From positions 1-56,957 of the forward strand of contig JBQKHY010000014.1 in assembly GCA_052118065.1 (NCBI GenBank): DNA of 56,957 nucleotides, written 5' to 3'. Made by a program: the position numbers and the translations under genes. Below, piece after piece: positions 25,346 to 34,121 of this stretch (position 1 is its first letter; each line of letters starts with the position of its first letter). The notes under the pieces were generated by a model, which worked only from the letters and a program-made list of their open reading frames with translations, did no database searches and was not told where the DNA came from. The stretch comes from Ruminococcoides sp052118065 (lineage in GTDB: Bacteria; Bacillota; Clostridia; Oscillospirales; Acutalibacteraceae).

Positions 25346-26135
25346 ACTTCTCTCTCATTTCTTTCATTTTGCCACAACTCATTTTGCCCTCAGGACAAGG
25401 ACCAAACAAACAAGCCGGACCACAATTTTTAAATAGTGTTGGAGCAACTTCCAGACATTGTAGTAGCATTTGTTCAGCTACTTCTCTAATTTCCCACTGA
25501 GCTCTGTTGCAACAACGGTGAGCAAAGAAGTTGTGAAGTGAACGAGCATTGAAAGTACAAACAATCTTTGTAGTACAAGCATTAGGAAGTACAAATCTTG
25601 CATCTTCATTTGCTTTCTTAATGAAAGCGTTGCACTGTCTTTTGTTTTCTTCTTTAAAAGAATTAATTATTTCATCATTTGTACCGGATAGTTCTTCACC
25701 TTTAAATTCTTTAATGTACTTAACAACAAGTGCATCACGAATTTTACTGTAAGCATCACTCTGTAAATCAATTACCTTTTTGTACTCTTTATAAGCCTCA
25801 GGGCAACTCTTGATTTCAGGTGGTGTTACAAATTCAAAAGAAGTACCGTCAACATATCTTTGGGACTGCTGACTGTATGAAGCAATTCTATGGCGTACCA
25901 ACTGATGAGAACAAGCTCTTGAGATACCCTCAATACCGAAAGTAAATGATACATGTTCTGTTGGACTACCATGACCTAAATCGCTAAGCATATTTAAGAA
26001 AGAAGTAGTTTTTTCCTCTGTTAAACCATCTCTCAAATCTTCAATACCGGATGGTGAATAACAAAGTTTTGCAGCCATAGCCACAACTTGCTCAGGATTT
26101 GGTGTATGGGTTAACAAAGTTACTTTTACTGACAT
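25335..26135 (-). CDS. thyX: FAD-dependent thymidylate synthase
   Basis: ThyX makes dTMP from dUMP with methylene-THF, FAD and NADPH. The diagnostic ThyX motif RHRxxSxxxxSxRY is present as RHRIASYSQQSQRY (81-94), and ERIS-like C-terminal residues bind the nucleotide. At 266 aa it is slightly longer than the usual 220-250, with a Cys-rich C-terminus (GPACLFGPCPEGKMSCG). AAGGAG supports the ATG. It is the first gene of the eight-gene operon ending with the U32 gene. Confidence 0.96.
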   Translation of the reverse strand: MSVKVTLLTHTPNPEQVVAMAAKLCYSPSGIEDLRDGLTEEKTTSFLNMLSDLGHGSPTEHVSFTFGIEGISRACSHQLVRHRIASYSQQSQRYVDGTSFEFVTPPEIKSCPEAYKEYKKVIDLQSDAYSKIRDALVVKYIKEFKGEELSGTNDEIINSFKEENKRQCNAFIKKANEDARFVLPNACTTKIVCTFNARSLHNFFAHRCCNRAQWEIREVAEQMLLQCLEVAPTLFKNCGPACLFGPCPEGKMSCGKMKEMREKYGR

Positions 26136-26166
26136 TTTACTACTCCTTAATACTATCTATAATTCC

Positions 26167-26187
26167 AGTATGACATTATGACATACT
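26167..26187. promoter_or_regulatory. palindrome in the thyX leader
   Basis: AGTATG-A-CAT-T-ATG-A-CATACT is a 21-bp near-perfect inverted repeat about 30-50 bp downstream of the predicted thyX transcription start. It could be an operator or an RNA hairpin; neither is known. Confidence 0.4.
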
Positions 26188-26218
26188 AATAGTTATACTA
26201 TACTATAAATTACACATT

Positions 26219-26247
26219 ATTATAACACAGTTCATTCTTTATGTAAA
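26219..26247 (-). promoter_or_regulatory. thyX operon promoter
   Basis: On the minus strand, -35 TTTACA (26247-26242) and -10 TATAAT (26224-26219) with a 17-bp spacer. Confidence 0.8.
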
Positions 26248-26326
26248 GACTTGTAACATACTAGAAAAGCCCTGAAAATCTAAATTTATTTTATGATTTT
26301 TATCAAAAATAATTTTATAAATTAAC

Positions 26327-26354
26327 AAAACCTACCTTAGCTATAAGGTAGGTT
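26327..26354. terminator. terminator-like hairpin between island C and the thyX promoter
   Basis: AAAACCTACCTTA pairs with TAAGGTAGGTTTT across a 4-nt loop, with T-rich tracts on both strands. On the minus strand it would stop transcription running out of uvrA and island C before the thyX promoter. Confidence 0.75.
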
Positions 26355-26498
26355 TTCTTCTGCGGAATATTAATTTTTTATACACTGTTTTTTATTTTCC
26401 GTTTGTGTGATGTTAAATTAGTTTTGCAAATTTGGGTTTGTAGAGTTAGAATTCACCTTGTTTTGGGGTAGATATTTAGAATTAGCAGAGACTAATCA

Positions 26499-26730
26499 GC
26501 CTCCCTTGTGTAAAGGAGGGGGGGACCACGAAGTGGTGGAAGGATTGTCTGGTAGGCACTTTAGATTATATAAGATTTATTCGATATATGATGTAGGGAA
26601 CGAACACTGTTCGTTCCTATATTTATAGATAACTTTTACCTAATCGTACACATCTTATTTAGAGAACACAATTTACCGTGACAATCCCTCTGTCAGCTAT
26701 CGCTGACATCTCCCTTTACACAAGGGAGAC
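26499..26730. repeat. CCCTTGTGTAAAGG element, copy 2
   Basis: It starts GCCTCCCTTGTGTAAAGG and ends TCCCTTTACACAAGGGAGAC, giving inverted ends. The centre has GGAACGAACA/TGTTCGTTCC (about 26597-26618), and the right arm has GTCAGCTATCGCTGAC where copy 1 has GTCAGCTTAACGCTGAC: the loop differs and the stem is kept. About 230 bp, non-coding. Confidence 0.78.
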
Positions 26731-26757
26731 TGGCGAATATGTACAAATTTAGGGTAA

Positions 26758-26862
26758 CTACATAGGACAAAATTACAACAAACTTTTGGCTTACAGTCGT
26801 AGGGGCGAACATCGTTCGCCCGTTTAATAGTAAAATGTTTTATACAATTTTGTCCTATGTAG
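26758..26862. mobile_element. 105-bp MITE-like element with 17-bp perfect terminal inverted repeats
   Basis: CTACATAGGACAAAATT (26758-26774) is repeated exactly in inverted form at 26846-26862. Inside is the palindrome GGGGCGAACATCGTTCGCCC. There is no ORF. One end sequence (CTACATAGGRCAAA) also occurs at about 15403, 26883 and 47267, so this is one member of a dispersed family. No clear target-site duplication is visible. Confidence 0.7.
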
Positions 26863-27010
26863 AAACTAGAAATTATAACTTGCTACATAGGGCAAAGTAC
26901 CTATATAAAGGCTAGTTTGTAACGGGACATCAATGATGTCCCCTACAACTGTATCTCATAATGTTCATTGTATTTTATAGTTAGAAATAAAGGAAAGTTT
27001 CTTCTATGAT

Positions 27011-27255
27011 GATATTTTAAACAAGTTTAAAATATCAACCACTCCTTCAGTCATTCTTTAAAAGGTGAATTGCTTTGCAATTCACAAATGACAGCTCCCT
27101 CGTCTGAGGGAGCCAGATACAGTTTCTACAAATCAATAAGTAGGTACATATTTTCAAAATTGTACATACTTTGTTGCCTCCCTCGCTGAGGGAGGTGGCT
27201 TTGCGTATGCAAAGACGGAAGGAGTGATTGGAATTGTAAATTTATTTACAATTCC
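27011..27255. repeat. complete two-halved CTCCTTC/GAGGGAG palindromic element, copy C
   Basis: Left half: GATATTTTAAAC/GTTTAAAATATC (27011-27036), CCACTCCTTCAGTC, the hairpin GTGAATTGC/GCAATTCAC, GACAGCTCCCTCGTCTGAGGGAGC. Right half, inverted: CCTCCCTCGCTGAGGGAGG, TTTGCGTATGCAAA, GACGGAAGGAGTG, GGAATTGTAAA/TTTACAATTCC (27230-27255). The two halves share backbone words but carry different palindromes. Confidence 0.8.
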
Positions 27256-27330
27256 ATATTAGCTGAAACTATCAAATAGCACTACAAACCCTAATTTGTT
27301 GAAATATTTTGAGATTTGCACAAACAAAAT

Positions 27331-27374
27331 TAAAAATAAAAAATGTAGGATTGCATTAATACTACAACCCTACA
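27331..27374 (-). terminator. uvrA terminator
   Basis: TGTAGGATTG (27344-27353) pairs with CAACCCTACA (27365-27374) with one G-U pair. On the minus strand it is followed by TTTTTTATTTTTAA. It lies 70 bp past the uvrA stop. Confidence 0.85.
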
Positions 27375-27444
27375 AATGCTTTTATAAAATAAAAATGTTT
27401 TAAGTAAAAGCCGTTCTTAAATTAAAATTTTTCTAAAACTAAAA

Positions 27445-30270
27445 TCATTTCAACATTTTCTTTAGATACTGACCGGTATAGCTTTCTTTAACTTTGGCTA
27501 CTTGTTCCGGAGTACCTGTAGCGACAAGAGTACCACCTCTGTCCCCACCCTCAGGTCCTAAATCAATAATATGGTCGGCAGTTTTGATTAAGTCAAGGTT
27601 ATGCTCAATAACCACAACTGTGTTACCGGTATCAACTAGCTTTTGAAGAACCTCAATAAGTCTGTGAACATCGGCAATGTGCAAACCTGTTGTTGGTTCA
27701 TCAAGAATATAAATTGTCTTGCCGGTACTTCTCTTGGAAAGTTCTGTTGCAAGTTTTACTCTCTGTGCCTCACCACCTGAAAGTGTTGTTGAGGACTGAC
27801 CAATCTTAATATATCCTAAACCTACATCATAAAGGGTTTGTAGCTTTCTGGCTATCTTAGGAATGTTCTGGAAGAACTCACAACCCTCTTCTACTGTCAT
27901 TTCAAGCACATCATAAATTGACTTACCTTTGTACTTAACTTCAAGAGTTTCTCTGTTATACCTTTTACCTTTGCAGACATCACAAGGTACATAAACATCA
28001 GGTAAAAAGTGCATTTCAATCTTGTTAATACCGTCACCTTGACAAGCCTCACATCTACCACCTTTTACATTAAAGCTAAACCTGCCCGGACCATAACCAC
28101 GCATTTTGGCATCATTTGTGTTGGCGTAAAGTGAACGAATATCACCAAACACACCTGTGTATGTTGCAGGGTTACTTCTTGGTGTTCTACCGATTGGGCT
28201 TTGGTCAATTTGGATAACCTTATCCAGATTTTCAATGCCCTCAATTTTTTTATGCTTACCGGCCTTACACTTTGCTCTGTTAAGTTCTTTTGCTAATTTC
28301 TTATAAAGAATTTCATTGACAAGTGAACTTTTGCCACTACCTGATACACCGGTAACACAAACAAACTCACCTAGTGGAATTTTTACATTTATATTCTTTA
28401 GATTATTTTGCTGAGCACCGATAATTTTTAGGAACTTGCCGTTACCCTTTCTTCTTTCAGTAGGCACAGGAATTGTTCTTTTTCCTGATAGGTACTGACC
28501 TGTTATGGACTTTTCGTTTGCCATAATTTCTTCACAAGTACCTTGTGCTACAATTTCACCACCATGAATACCTGCACCCGGACCTACATCAACAATGTAG
28601 TCTGATGCTCTCATTGTGTCCTCATCATGTTCAACAACAAGCACAGTATTGCCATTATCTCTAAGTGCTTTTAGAGTATCAAGTAACTTGTCATTATCTC
28701 TCTGATGAAGTCCGATTGATGGTTCGTCAAGGATATACACAACACCCATTAGTGATGAACCGATTTGTGTTGCAAGTCTGATTCTCTGACTTTCACCACC
28801 TGAAAGAGTACCTGTACTTCTTGATAGTGTTAAATATTCAAGACCTACAGAATTTAGGAATGACAGTCTGGAATTGATTTCCTTTAGAATAGATTTACCG
28901 ATAAATTTCTCTCTATCTGTCAGTTGCAAATTCTTTAAGAATTCCACAGCTTCAACTACTGACATATCACAAAAGTCTGAAATATTTTTACCACCCACTG
29001 TAACAGCTAAGCTTTCTTTTCTAAGTCTTTTACCGTCACATTCATCACAATGGTGTTCAGACATATAACCTTGGATTTCTTCTTTAATCCAATTTGAATT
29101 AGTTTCTTTATATCTTCTTTCAAGGTTACCTATGATACCCTCAAAATCGGTTTCGTAACTTTCAAAACCCTTTCTCTGAGAAAATCTATGAATTTTGAAC
29201 TTCTCACCTTTAGTACCGTAAAGCAGAATATCAACAATTTCTTTTGGTAAATCTTCAATAGGTGTATCAAGTGAAAAACCATAGTGGTCAGCAAGACCAA
29301 CCATATATGCCTCAGCAATAGTGTTGCCTTCTAAAGCCCAACCACTACCCTTTAGGCCACCTTGTCTAATTGACTTACTAGGGTCAGGGATAATTAGGTC
29401 AGGGTCAATTTTCATAAACACACCGATACCTGTACACTTAGGACAAGCACCAAATGGGTTGTTGAAAGAGAACATTCTCGGTGTAATTTCTTCAACAGAA
29501 ATACCATGTTCAGGACAAGCATAATTTTGGCTATAAGTGATTTCTTCACCACCTACTATGGCTACAACTGCAATGCCCTTTGCAAGTTTCATTGTTGTTT
29601 CCAAAGAATCGGTAAGTCTGCCTCTGATAGAATCTTTTACTACTAATCTATCTACAACAATTTCAATATTATGCTTTTTATTTTTTTCTAATGAAATTTC
29701 TTCTGATAGGTCATAAATATTACCGTCAACTCTAACTCTTGAGAAACCACTTTTTCTTGCTTGTTCAAGGACTTTTTGGTGCATACCTTTCTTTCCTCTA
29801 ACAACCGGTGCCAGAATTTGAAACTTTGTACCTTCTCCGATTTCCATAACAGAATCAACAATTTGGTCAATGGTTTGTTGCTCAATCTTCTTGCCACAAA
29901 CAGGACAATGAGGAATACCTATTCTTGCATATAGTAGTCGCAAGTAATCGTAAATTTCCGTAACAGTACCAACTGTTGACCTTGGGTTCTTGGAAGTTGT
30001 TTTTTGGTCAATAGAAATTGATGGTGAAAGACCCTCAATAGACTGTACATCAGGCTTTTCCATTTGACCGATAAACATTCTTGCATATGAAGAAAGTGAC
30101 TCCATATATCTTCTTTGACCCTCAGCATAAATAGTATCAAAAGCAAGTGAACTTTTGCCACTACCGGATAAGCCTGTAATAACCACAAGTTTATCCCTAG
30201 GGATAGTAACATCAATATTCTTTAAATTATGTTCATTTGCACCTTTTACTACAATTTTATCAAGACTCAT
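27445..30270 (-). CDS. uvrA: excinuclease ABC subunit A
   Basis: UvrA is the damage-sensing ATPase of nucleotide excision repair. The protein (941 aa from the chosen start) has two ABC modules: Walker A TGLSGSGKSSLAFDT near residue 30 with signature LSGGESQRIRLATQ near 485, and Walker A TGVSGSGKSSL near 635 with signature LSGGEAQRVKLATEL near 825. Zinc-finger Cys pairs are visible (CPVC near 120, CxxC near 735-760). The start is the ATG with AGGAG four bases upstream; the frame also extends to a GTG at 30285 without such a site. It follows ftsH with only a hairpin between them. No uvrB or uvrC in the window. Confidence 0.97.
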   Translation of the reverse strand: MSLDKIVVKGANEHNLKNIDVTIPRDKLVVITGLSGSGKSSLAFDTIYAEGQRRYMESLSSYARMFIGQMEKPDVQSIEGLSPSISIDQKTTSKNPRSTVGTVTEIYDYLRLLYARIGIPHCPVCGKKIEQQTIDQIVDSVMEIGEGTKFQILAPVVRGKKGMHQKVLEQARKSGFSRVRVDGNIYDLSEEISLEKNKKHNIEIVVDRLVVKDSIRGRLTDSLETTMKLAKGIAVVAIVGGEEITYSQNYACPEHGISVEEITPRMFSFNNPFGACPKCTGIGVFMKIDPDLIIPDPSKSIRQGGLKGSGWALEGNTIAEAYMVGLADHYGFSLDTPIEDLPKEIVDILLYGTKGEKFKIHRFSQRKGFESYETDFEGIIGNLERRYKETNSNWIKEEIQGYMSEHHCDECDGKRLRKESLAVTVGGKNISDFCDMSVVEAVEFLKNLQLTDREKFIGKSILKEINSRLSFLNSVGLEYLTLSRSTGTLSGGESQRIRLATQIGSSLMGVVYILDEPSIGLHQRDNDKLLDTLKALRDNGNTVLVVEHDEDTMRASDYIVDVGPGAGIHGGEIVAQGTCEEIMANEKSITGQYLSGKRTIPVPTERRKGNGKFLKIIGAQQNNLKNINVKIPLGEFVCVTGVSGSGKSSLVNEILYKKLAKELNRAKCKAGKHKKIEGIENLDKVIQIDQSPIGRTPRSNPATYTGVFGDIRSLYANTNDAKMRGYGPGRFSFNVKGGRCEACQGDGINKIEMHFLPDVYVPCDVCKGKRYNRETLEVKYKGKSIYDVLEMTVEEGCEFFQNIPKIARKLQTLYDVGLGYIKIGQSSTTLSGGEAQRVKLATELSKRSTGKTIYILDEPTTGLHIADVHRLIEVLQKLVDTGNTVVVIEHNLDLIKTADHIIDLGPEGGDRGGTLVATGTPEQVAKVKESYTGQYLKKMLK

Positions 30271-30286
30271 AATTCTCCTACCCACA

Positions 30287-30324
30287 TAAAAACAGATAGA
30301 GGCAGACTAAGAAAGGTCTGCCTC
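30287..30324 (-). terminator. terminator or attenuator between ftsH and uvrA
   Basis: GAGGCAGAC (30299-30307) pairs with GTCTGCCTC (30316-30324); on the minus strand the hairpin is followed by TATCTGTTTTTATG. There is no room for a separate uvrA promoter between the hairpin and the uvrA ribosome binding site, so either it leaks or uvrA has a promoter within ftsH. Confidence 0.75.
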
Positions 30325-30331
30325 AAGTTTA

Positions 30332-32218
30332 TTAATTTTCTTCAACAGAATTATTTTCTTCTGTTTCTTCCATTGGCATAACGAATGTGCCGTCCATTAC
30401 AGCAGCAAAATCTTCGCCATTCATCTTTTCATACTTAATTAGATACTGAGCAACTTGGTGTAGCTTGTCAATATGTGTCTTTAGAATATTAACAGTCTTA
30501 TCATAAGCATCAGTAATAATTGCATGAATTTCATCATCAATAGCAGCAGCAGTCTTTTCGGAATAATCCTTAACCTGACCCATATCTCTACCGATGAATA
30601 CTTCTTGGTTACCACTACCATATAGGATTGGGCCTAGCTTGTCGCTCATACCAAACTTAGTAACCATCTTCTTAGCAGTATTTGTAGCCTTTTCAATATC
30701 GTTACTTGCACCGGTAGAAATGTCACCCATAATTAGAGCTTCAGCAACTCTACCACCTAGGCAAACAATAATATCTTCAAGCATTTCTTGTTTACTGTTG
30801 TATGACTTATCTTCAGATGGTAATGGCATTGTGTAACCACCTGCCATACCTCTTGGAATAATTGAAATTTCATGAACAGGGTCTTGTGTTTCACATTCAT
30901 GGAATGCAATAGCATGACCTGCTTCATGGTAAGCAGTAAGTTTCTTTTCCTTATCAGACATAACCTTGGACTTCTTCTCAGCACCAACAACAACTTTCAT
31001 TGTAGCGTCTTGAATCTGTTCCATTGTAATTGCCTTTAGGTTCTTTCTTGCTGCTAGAAGTGCTGCTTCGTTAAGTAGATTAGCAAGATCTGCACCTGTA
31101 AAACCGGCAGTAGTCTTAGCAATATCTCTTAGGTTAACATCAGGAGCAAGTGGTTTTTGTCTTGCGTGAACCTTTAGGATAGCCTCTCTACCTGCAACAT
31201 CAGGGTAAGAAACAACAACCTGTCTGTCAAATCTACCGGGACGCATTAGAGCCGGATCAAGAACATCAGGACGGTTAGTAGCTGCAATTAGGATAACACC
31301 TTCGTTTGCACCGAAGCCATCCATTTCAACAAGCAACTGGTTAAGTGTTTGTTCTCTTTCATCATGGCCACCACCAAGGCCTGTGCCTCTCTGACGACCT
31401 ACTGCATCAATTTCATCAATGAAAATAATACATGGTGAATTTTTCTTAGCAGTCTGGAACAAATCTCTAACTCTTGATGCACCAACACCAACGAACATTT
31501 CAACAAAATCTGAACCTGAAATTGAGAAGAATGGTACACCGGCTTCACCTGAAACAGCCTTTGCAAGTAAAGTTTTACCTGTACCCGGAGGGCCTACAAG
31601 TAGCACACCTTTAGGAATTCTGGCACCTAAAGCCTGGAACTTAGCAGGGTTCTTTAGGAATTCAACAACTTCTTCAAGTTCTTCTTTTTCTTCATCAGCA
31701 CCGGCAACATCATCAAATGTTGTTTTGCGTTTTTCATCATTTTCGTTCTTAAACTTGGCTTTACCGAACTGCATTTCTTTGCCGCCCATTCCGCCCATTT
31801 TACGGAATACAAGCACCCAAACGAAAATAAGTATAACCATAATAATAACTGTTGGAAGAATATTATATAGTAAAGAGTTATCGGCAGCTCTCTGAATATC
31901 ATATTCCATAGGTTTATCCTTATGGTTGTTGTTGTAATCAGTAATGTACTGGTCAACCTTGTCAATAAATAGCTGAGTTGATGCTAACTTATAGGTCATT
32001 GTACTTTTGTTATCAACCTTATCAATTAGCTTCATTTCGATTTCACCTGTACCGTCATTTACAGTGAAGCTCTCAACATTTTGTTTCTGGAACTGATATA
32101 CAACATCACTGTATGTGCAGTTTGATGTACTTCTGTTACTAAACATAAAGAACATTACAAGTAACACCAAAACCGGAATAGCAATGTAAATCAGTTTTTT
32201 CAGATTATCTTTCTTCAT
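30332..32218 (-). CDS. ftsH: ATP-dependent zinc metalloprotease FtsH
   Basis: This membrane AAA+ protease degrades damaged membrane and regulatory proteins. There are two membrane segments (about 9-27 and 117-138) flanking a short extracytoplasmic domain. Walker A is GPPGTGKT (209-216), Walker B IIFIDEID (about 264-271), the second region of homology ATNRPDVLDPALMRPGRFDRQ ends near 332, and the zinc site is HEAGH (431-435). The 628-aa length is normal and the C-terminus is acidic. It is the last gene of the rnj-gdpP-rplI-dnaB-tilS-hpt-ftsH series; the tilS-hpt-ftsH order is widely conserved in Firmicutes. Confidence 0.97.
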   Translation of the reverse strand: MKKDNLKKLIYIAIPVLVLLVMFFMFSNRSTSNCTYSDVVYQFQKQNVESFTVNDGTGEIEMKLIDKVDNKSTMTYKLASTQLFIDKVDQYITDYNNNHKDKPMEYDIQRAADNSLLYNILPTVIIMVILIFVWVLVFRKMGGMGGKEMQFGKAKFKNENDEKRKTTFDDVAGADEEKEELEEVVEFLKNPAKFQALGARIPKGVLLVGPPGTGKTLLAKAVSGEAGVPFFSISGSDFVEMFVGVGASRVRDLFQTAKKNSPCIIFIDEIDAVGRQRGTGLGGGHDEREQTLNQLLVEMDGFGANEGVILIAATNRPDVLDPALMRPGRFDRQVVVSYPDVAGREAILKVHARQKPLAPDVNLRDIAKTTAGFTGADLANLLNEAALLAARKNLKAITMEQIQDATMKVVVGAEKKSKVMSDKEKKLTAYHEAGHAIAFHECETQDPVHEISIIPRGMAGGYTMPLPSEDKSYNSKQEMLEDIIVCLGGRVAEALIMGDISTGASNDIEKATNTAKKMVTKFGMSDKLGPILYGSGNQEVFIGRDMGQVKDYSEKTAAAIDDEIHAIITDAYDKTVNILKTHIDKLHQVAQYLIKYEKMNGEDFAAVMDGTFVMPMEETEENNSVEEN

Positions 32219-32235
32219 ATGATTCTCCTTGCTCT

Positions 32236-32784
32236 TTATTCCTCAGTATCTGAATATACAGATTCCTTAAGAACACCTATGTATGGAAGGTTTCTGTAAT
32301 ATTCGGTATAGTCAAGACCAAAGCCAACAACAAAAAGGTCATCAATTTCTTGACCGGAATATTTAACCGGTACTTCCTTTTTTCTGCGACTAGGTTTGTT
32401 TAGAAGTGTAGCAATCTCAACAGATGCACAGTTCTTAGCCTTAAAATACTGTAACATAAATGACAATGTGTTGCCACTGTCAATAATATCTTCAACAATT
32501 AGGATATCCATATTTTCAGCAGGTGTGGACATATCCTTAACGATATTTACTCTACCACTGCTTTCTGTACCTGAACCGTATGATGATACAGCCATAAAGT
32601 CAATTACACAAGGAATAGTAACATACTTCATAAGTTCAGCCATAAAGCAGATACTACCCTTTAGTAAACAAAGCAAAACCAGGTTCTTGCCCTTATAGTC
32701 TTTGCTGATTTGAGTACCAATATCCTTGGCAATAGCAGTAATTTGTTCCGGAGTTAATAAAACTTCTTTAATATCATTTTCCAT
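32236..32784 (-). CDS. hpt: hypoxanthine phosphoribosyltransferase
   Basis: Hpt salvages hypoxanthine and guanine with PRPP to IMP and GMP. The PRPP-binding motif VEDIIDSGNTLS (about 95-106) and LVLLCLLKGSICFMAEL near 30-46 are typical. From the ATG at 32784 the length is 182 aa, normal for the family. That ATG is preceded by TGAGGT; the open frame extends 13 codons further upstream into tilS without a better site. It lies 8 bp after the tilS stop. Confidence 0.95.
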   Translation of the reverse strand: MENDIKEVLLTPEQITAIAKDIGTQISKDYKGKNLVLLCLLKGSICFMAELMKYVTIPCVIDFMAVSSYGSGTESSGRVNIVKDMSTPAENMDILIVEDIIDSGNTLSFMLQYFKAKNCASVEIATLLNKPSRRKKEVPVKYSGQEIDDLFVVGFGLDYTEYYRNLPYIGVLKESVYSDTEE

Positions 32785-32792
32785 AGTGAACC

Positions 32793-34121
32793 TCAATTTT
32801 GTGTAATTATTATCTTTACACATTCTTTCATATTATTTTTCACAACAGCTTTTTCAGAAACTGCTATGCCCTCTATCCAATGAACTTGGTTTCCATCAGC
32901 CAAAACAAGAAGGTTATCTCGCTTTTCCTCAGGAACTTTCAGTTCATTCATTAGTTTCTTTAGACTTTTTGTAACCTTCCTTTTAGCAAGAAAAATTGTA
33001 TCACCTGCAAGTCGGTTACGGAGTCGAAGACTTGGAGTAATTATATCACTACTAATATAATTCTTACTAGCGAATTTGTCAAATTTTCCGTTAATTTTCA
33101 CATTCTCAAAGGAAATAACTTTGTCATTATATACAATAGGCTTTCCTATGTTTATTTTTGATGAATAGAATTCAGTATCATTTGTCTTTGCTATTCTGAA
33201 AAGTCCTTGTTTGTTAATAGCAGATAAATTTTTCTTTAGATTTATTTTACCCCCATTTTCAATAATAGTCAAAGTTTCTTCTATATGTTTCCTAGAATAT
33301 GTAAAATTATTCTGTCTAAACAAAATTGCAATTGCCTCTTTCAGCACAACAATGTTGGCATCTTTCAGTTTATTGGTTAAGTAGCCTTCCCCACTTTGGG
33401 CAATCTTTAGAAGTAGCTGACCACTTTTCTCAATATATTCTGCAATTTCACTTAATGTACTGTTCATTTGCAAAACAGTATTTTCAACAGATGGATTAAT
33501 TTCTTTTAGCACAGGGATAACATTGTGACGAATTTTATTCCTTGTATATTCATCAGTAAGGTTTGTACTGTCTGTCACATACTTTAAACCGTAACCCTTA
33601 CAATATTCTTCAATTTTCTCCCTTGAAGTATTGATAAGTGGTCTGATAATATAATCCCTAACCTTTGGAATACCGGAAAGTCCTTTTAATGAAGCACCTC
33701 TGGTCATATTATAAATTGTTGTTTCTAAATTATCATCAGAATTGTGGGCAGTTGCAATTTTAGCATTATATTTTTCTGCTAAGGAATTAAAGAATTCATA
33801 TCTGCAATTTCTGCCACATTCTTCATGACTAACCTTTAGTTCATTTGATAATTTATCAACATCAACTTCTTTTACAAAAAGTTCAATGTTGTTCTGCCTA
33901 CAAAGTTCTTTGCAAAACTCCATATCACTATTTGACTCTTCACCACGCAAATGGTGGTTAAGGTGACAAGCCATAACCTTAAGGTTATACTTGTCCTTTA
34001 ACAAAACAAGATTATGAAGTAAACAAACCGAATCTGCTCCACCGGAAAGTGCAACAATTACAGTATCTCCATAATCGACCATATTATATTGATTTATTGT
34101 TAATTCAATTAAATTATTCAT
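32793..34121 (-). CDS. tilS: tRNA(Ile)-lysidine synthase
   Basis: TilS adds lysine to C34 of tRNA-Ile(CAU), changing it to read AUA. The ATP PP-loop SGGADS (26-31) is followed by ACHLNHHLRG, TAHNSDDNLET (about 123-133) and RPLINTSREKIEEYC. The C-terminal TilS domain ends near LRNRLAGDTI. 442 aa is normal. Its start overlaps the end of dnaB by 8 bp. Confidence 0.95.
   Translation of the reverse strand: MNNLIELTINQYNMVDYGDTVIVALSGGADSVCLLHNLVLLKDKYNLKVMACHLNHHLRGEESNSDMEFCKELCRQNNIELFVKEVDVDKLSNELKVSHEECGRNCRYEFFNSLAEKYNAKIATAHNSDDNLETTIYNMTRGASLKGLSGIPKVRDYIIRPLINTSREKIEEYCKGYGLKYVTDSTNLTDEYTRNKIRHNVIPVLKEINPSVENTVLQMNSTLSEIAEYIEKSGQLLLKIAQSGEGYLTNKLKDANIVVLKEAIAILFRQNNFTYSRKHIEETLTIIENGGKINLKKNLSAINKQGLFRIAKTNDTEFYSSKINIGKPIVYNDKVISFENVKINGKFDKFASKNYISSDIITPSLRLRNRLAGDTIFLAKRKVTKSLKKLMNELKVPEEKRDNLLVLADGNQVHWIEGIAVSEKAVVKNNMKECVKIIITQN

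Larger units (their letters stand above)
26426..27300. repeat. mosaic repeat island C
   Basis: It is bounded by GCAAATTTGGGTTTGTAGAG (26426-26445) and the inverted CTACAAACCCTAATTTGTT (27282-27300). In order it contains the CCCTTGTGTAAAGG element (26499-26730), a 105-bp element with 17-bp perfect inverted ends (26758-26862), a second CTACATAGGGCAAAG backbone segment (about 26883) with the palindrome GGGACATCA/TGATGTCCC, and a complete two-halved CTCCTTC element (27011-27255). It has no ORF of note and lies between the uvrA terminator and the hairpin at 26327. Confidence 0.8.

Noticed and set aside
31419..31895. 158-aa open frame on the plus strand
   Set aside because: It lies entirely antisense to ftsH, which has all FtsH motifs; no supporting ribosome binding site or family pattern.
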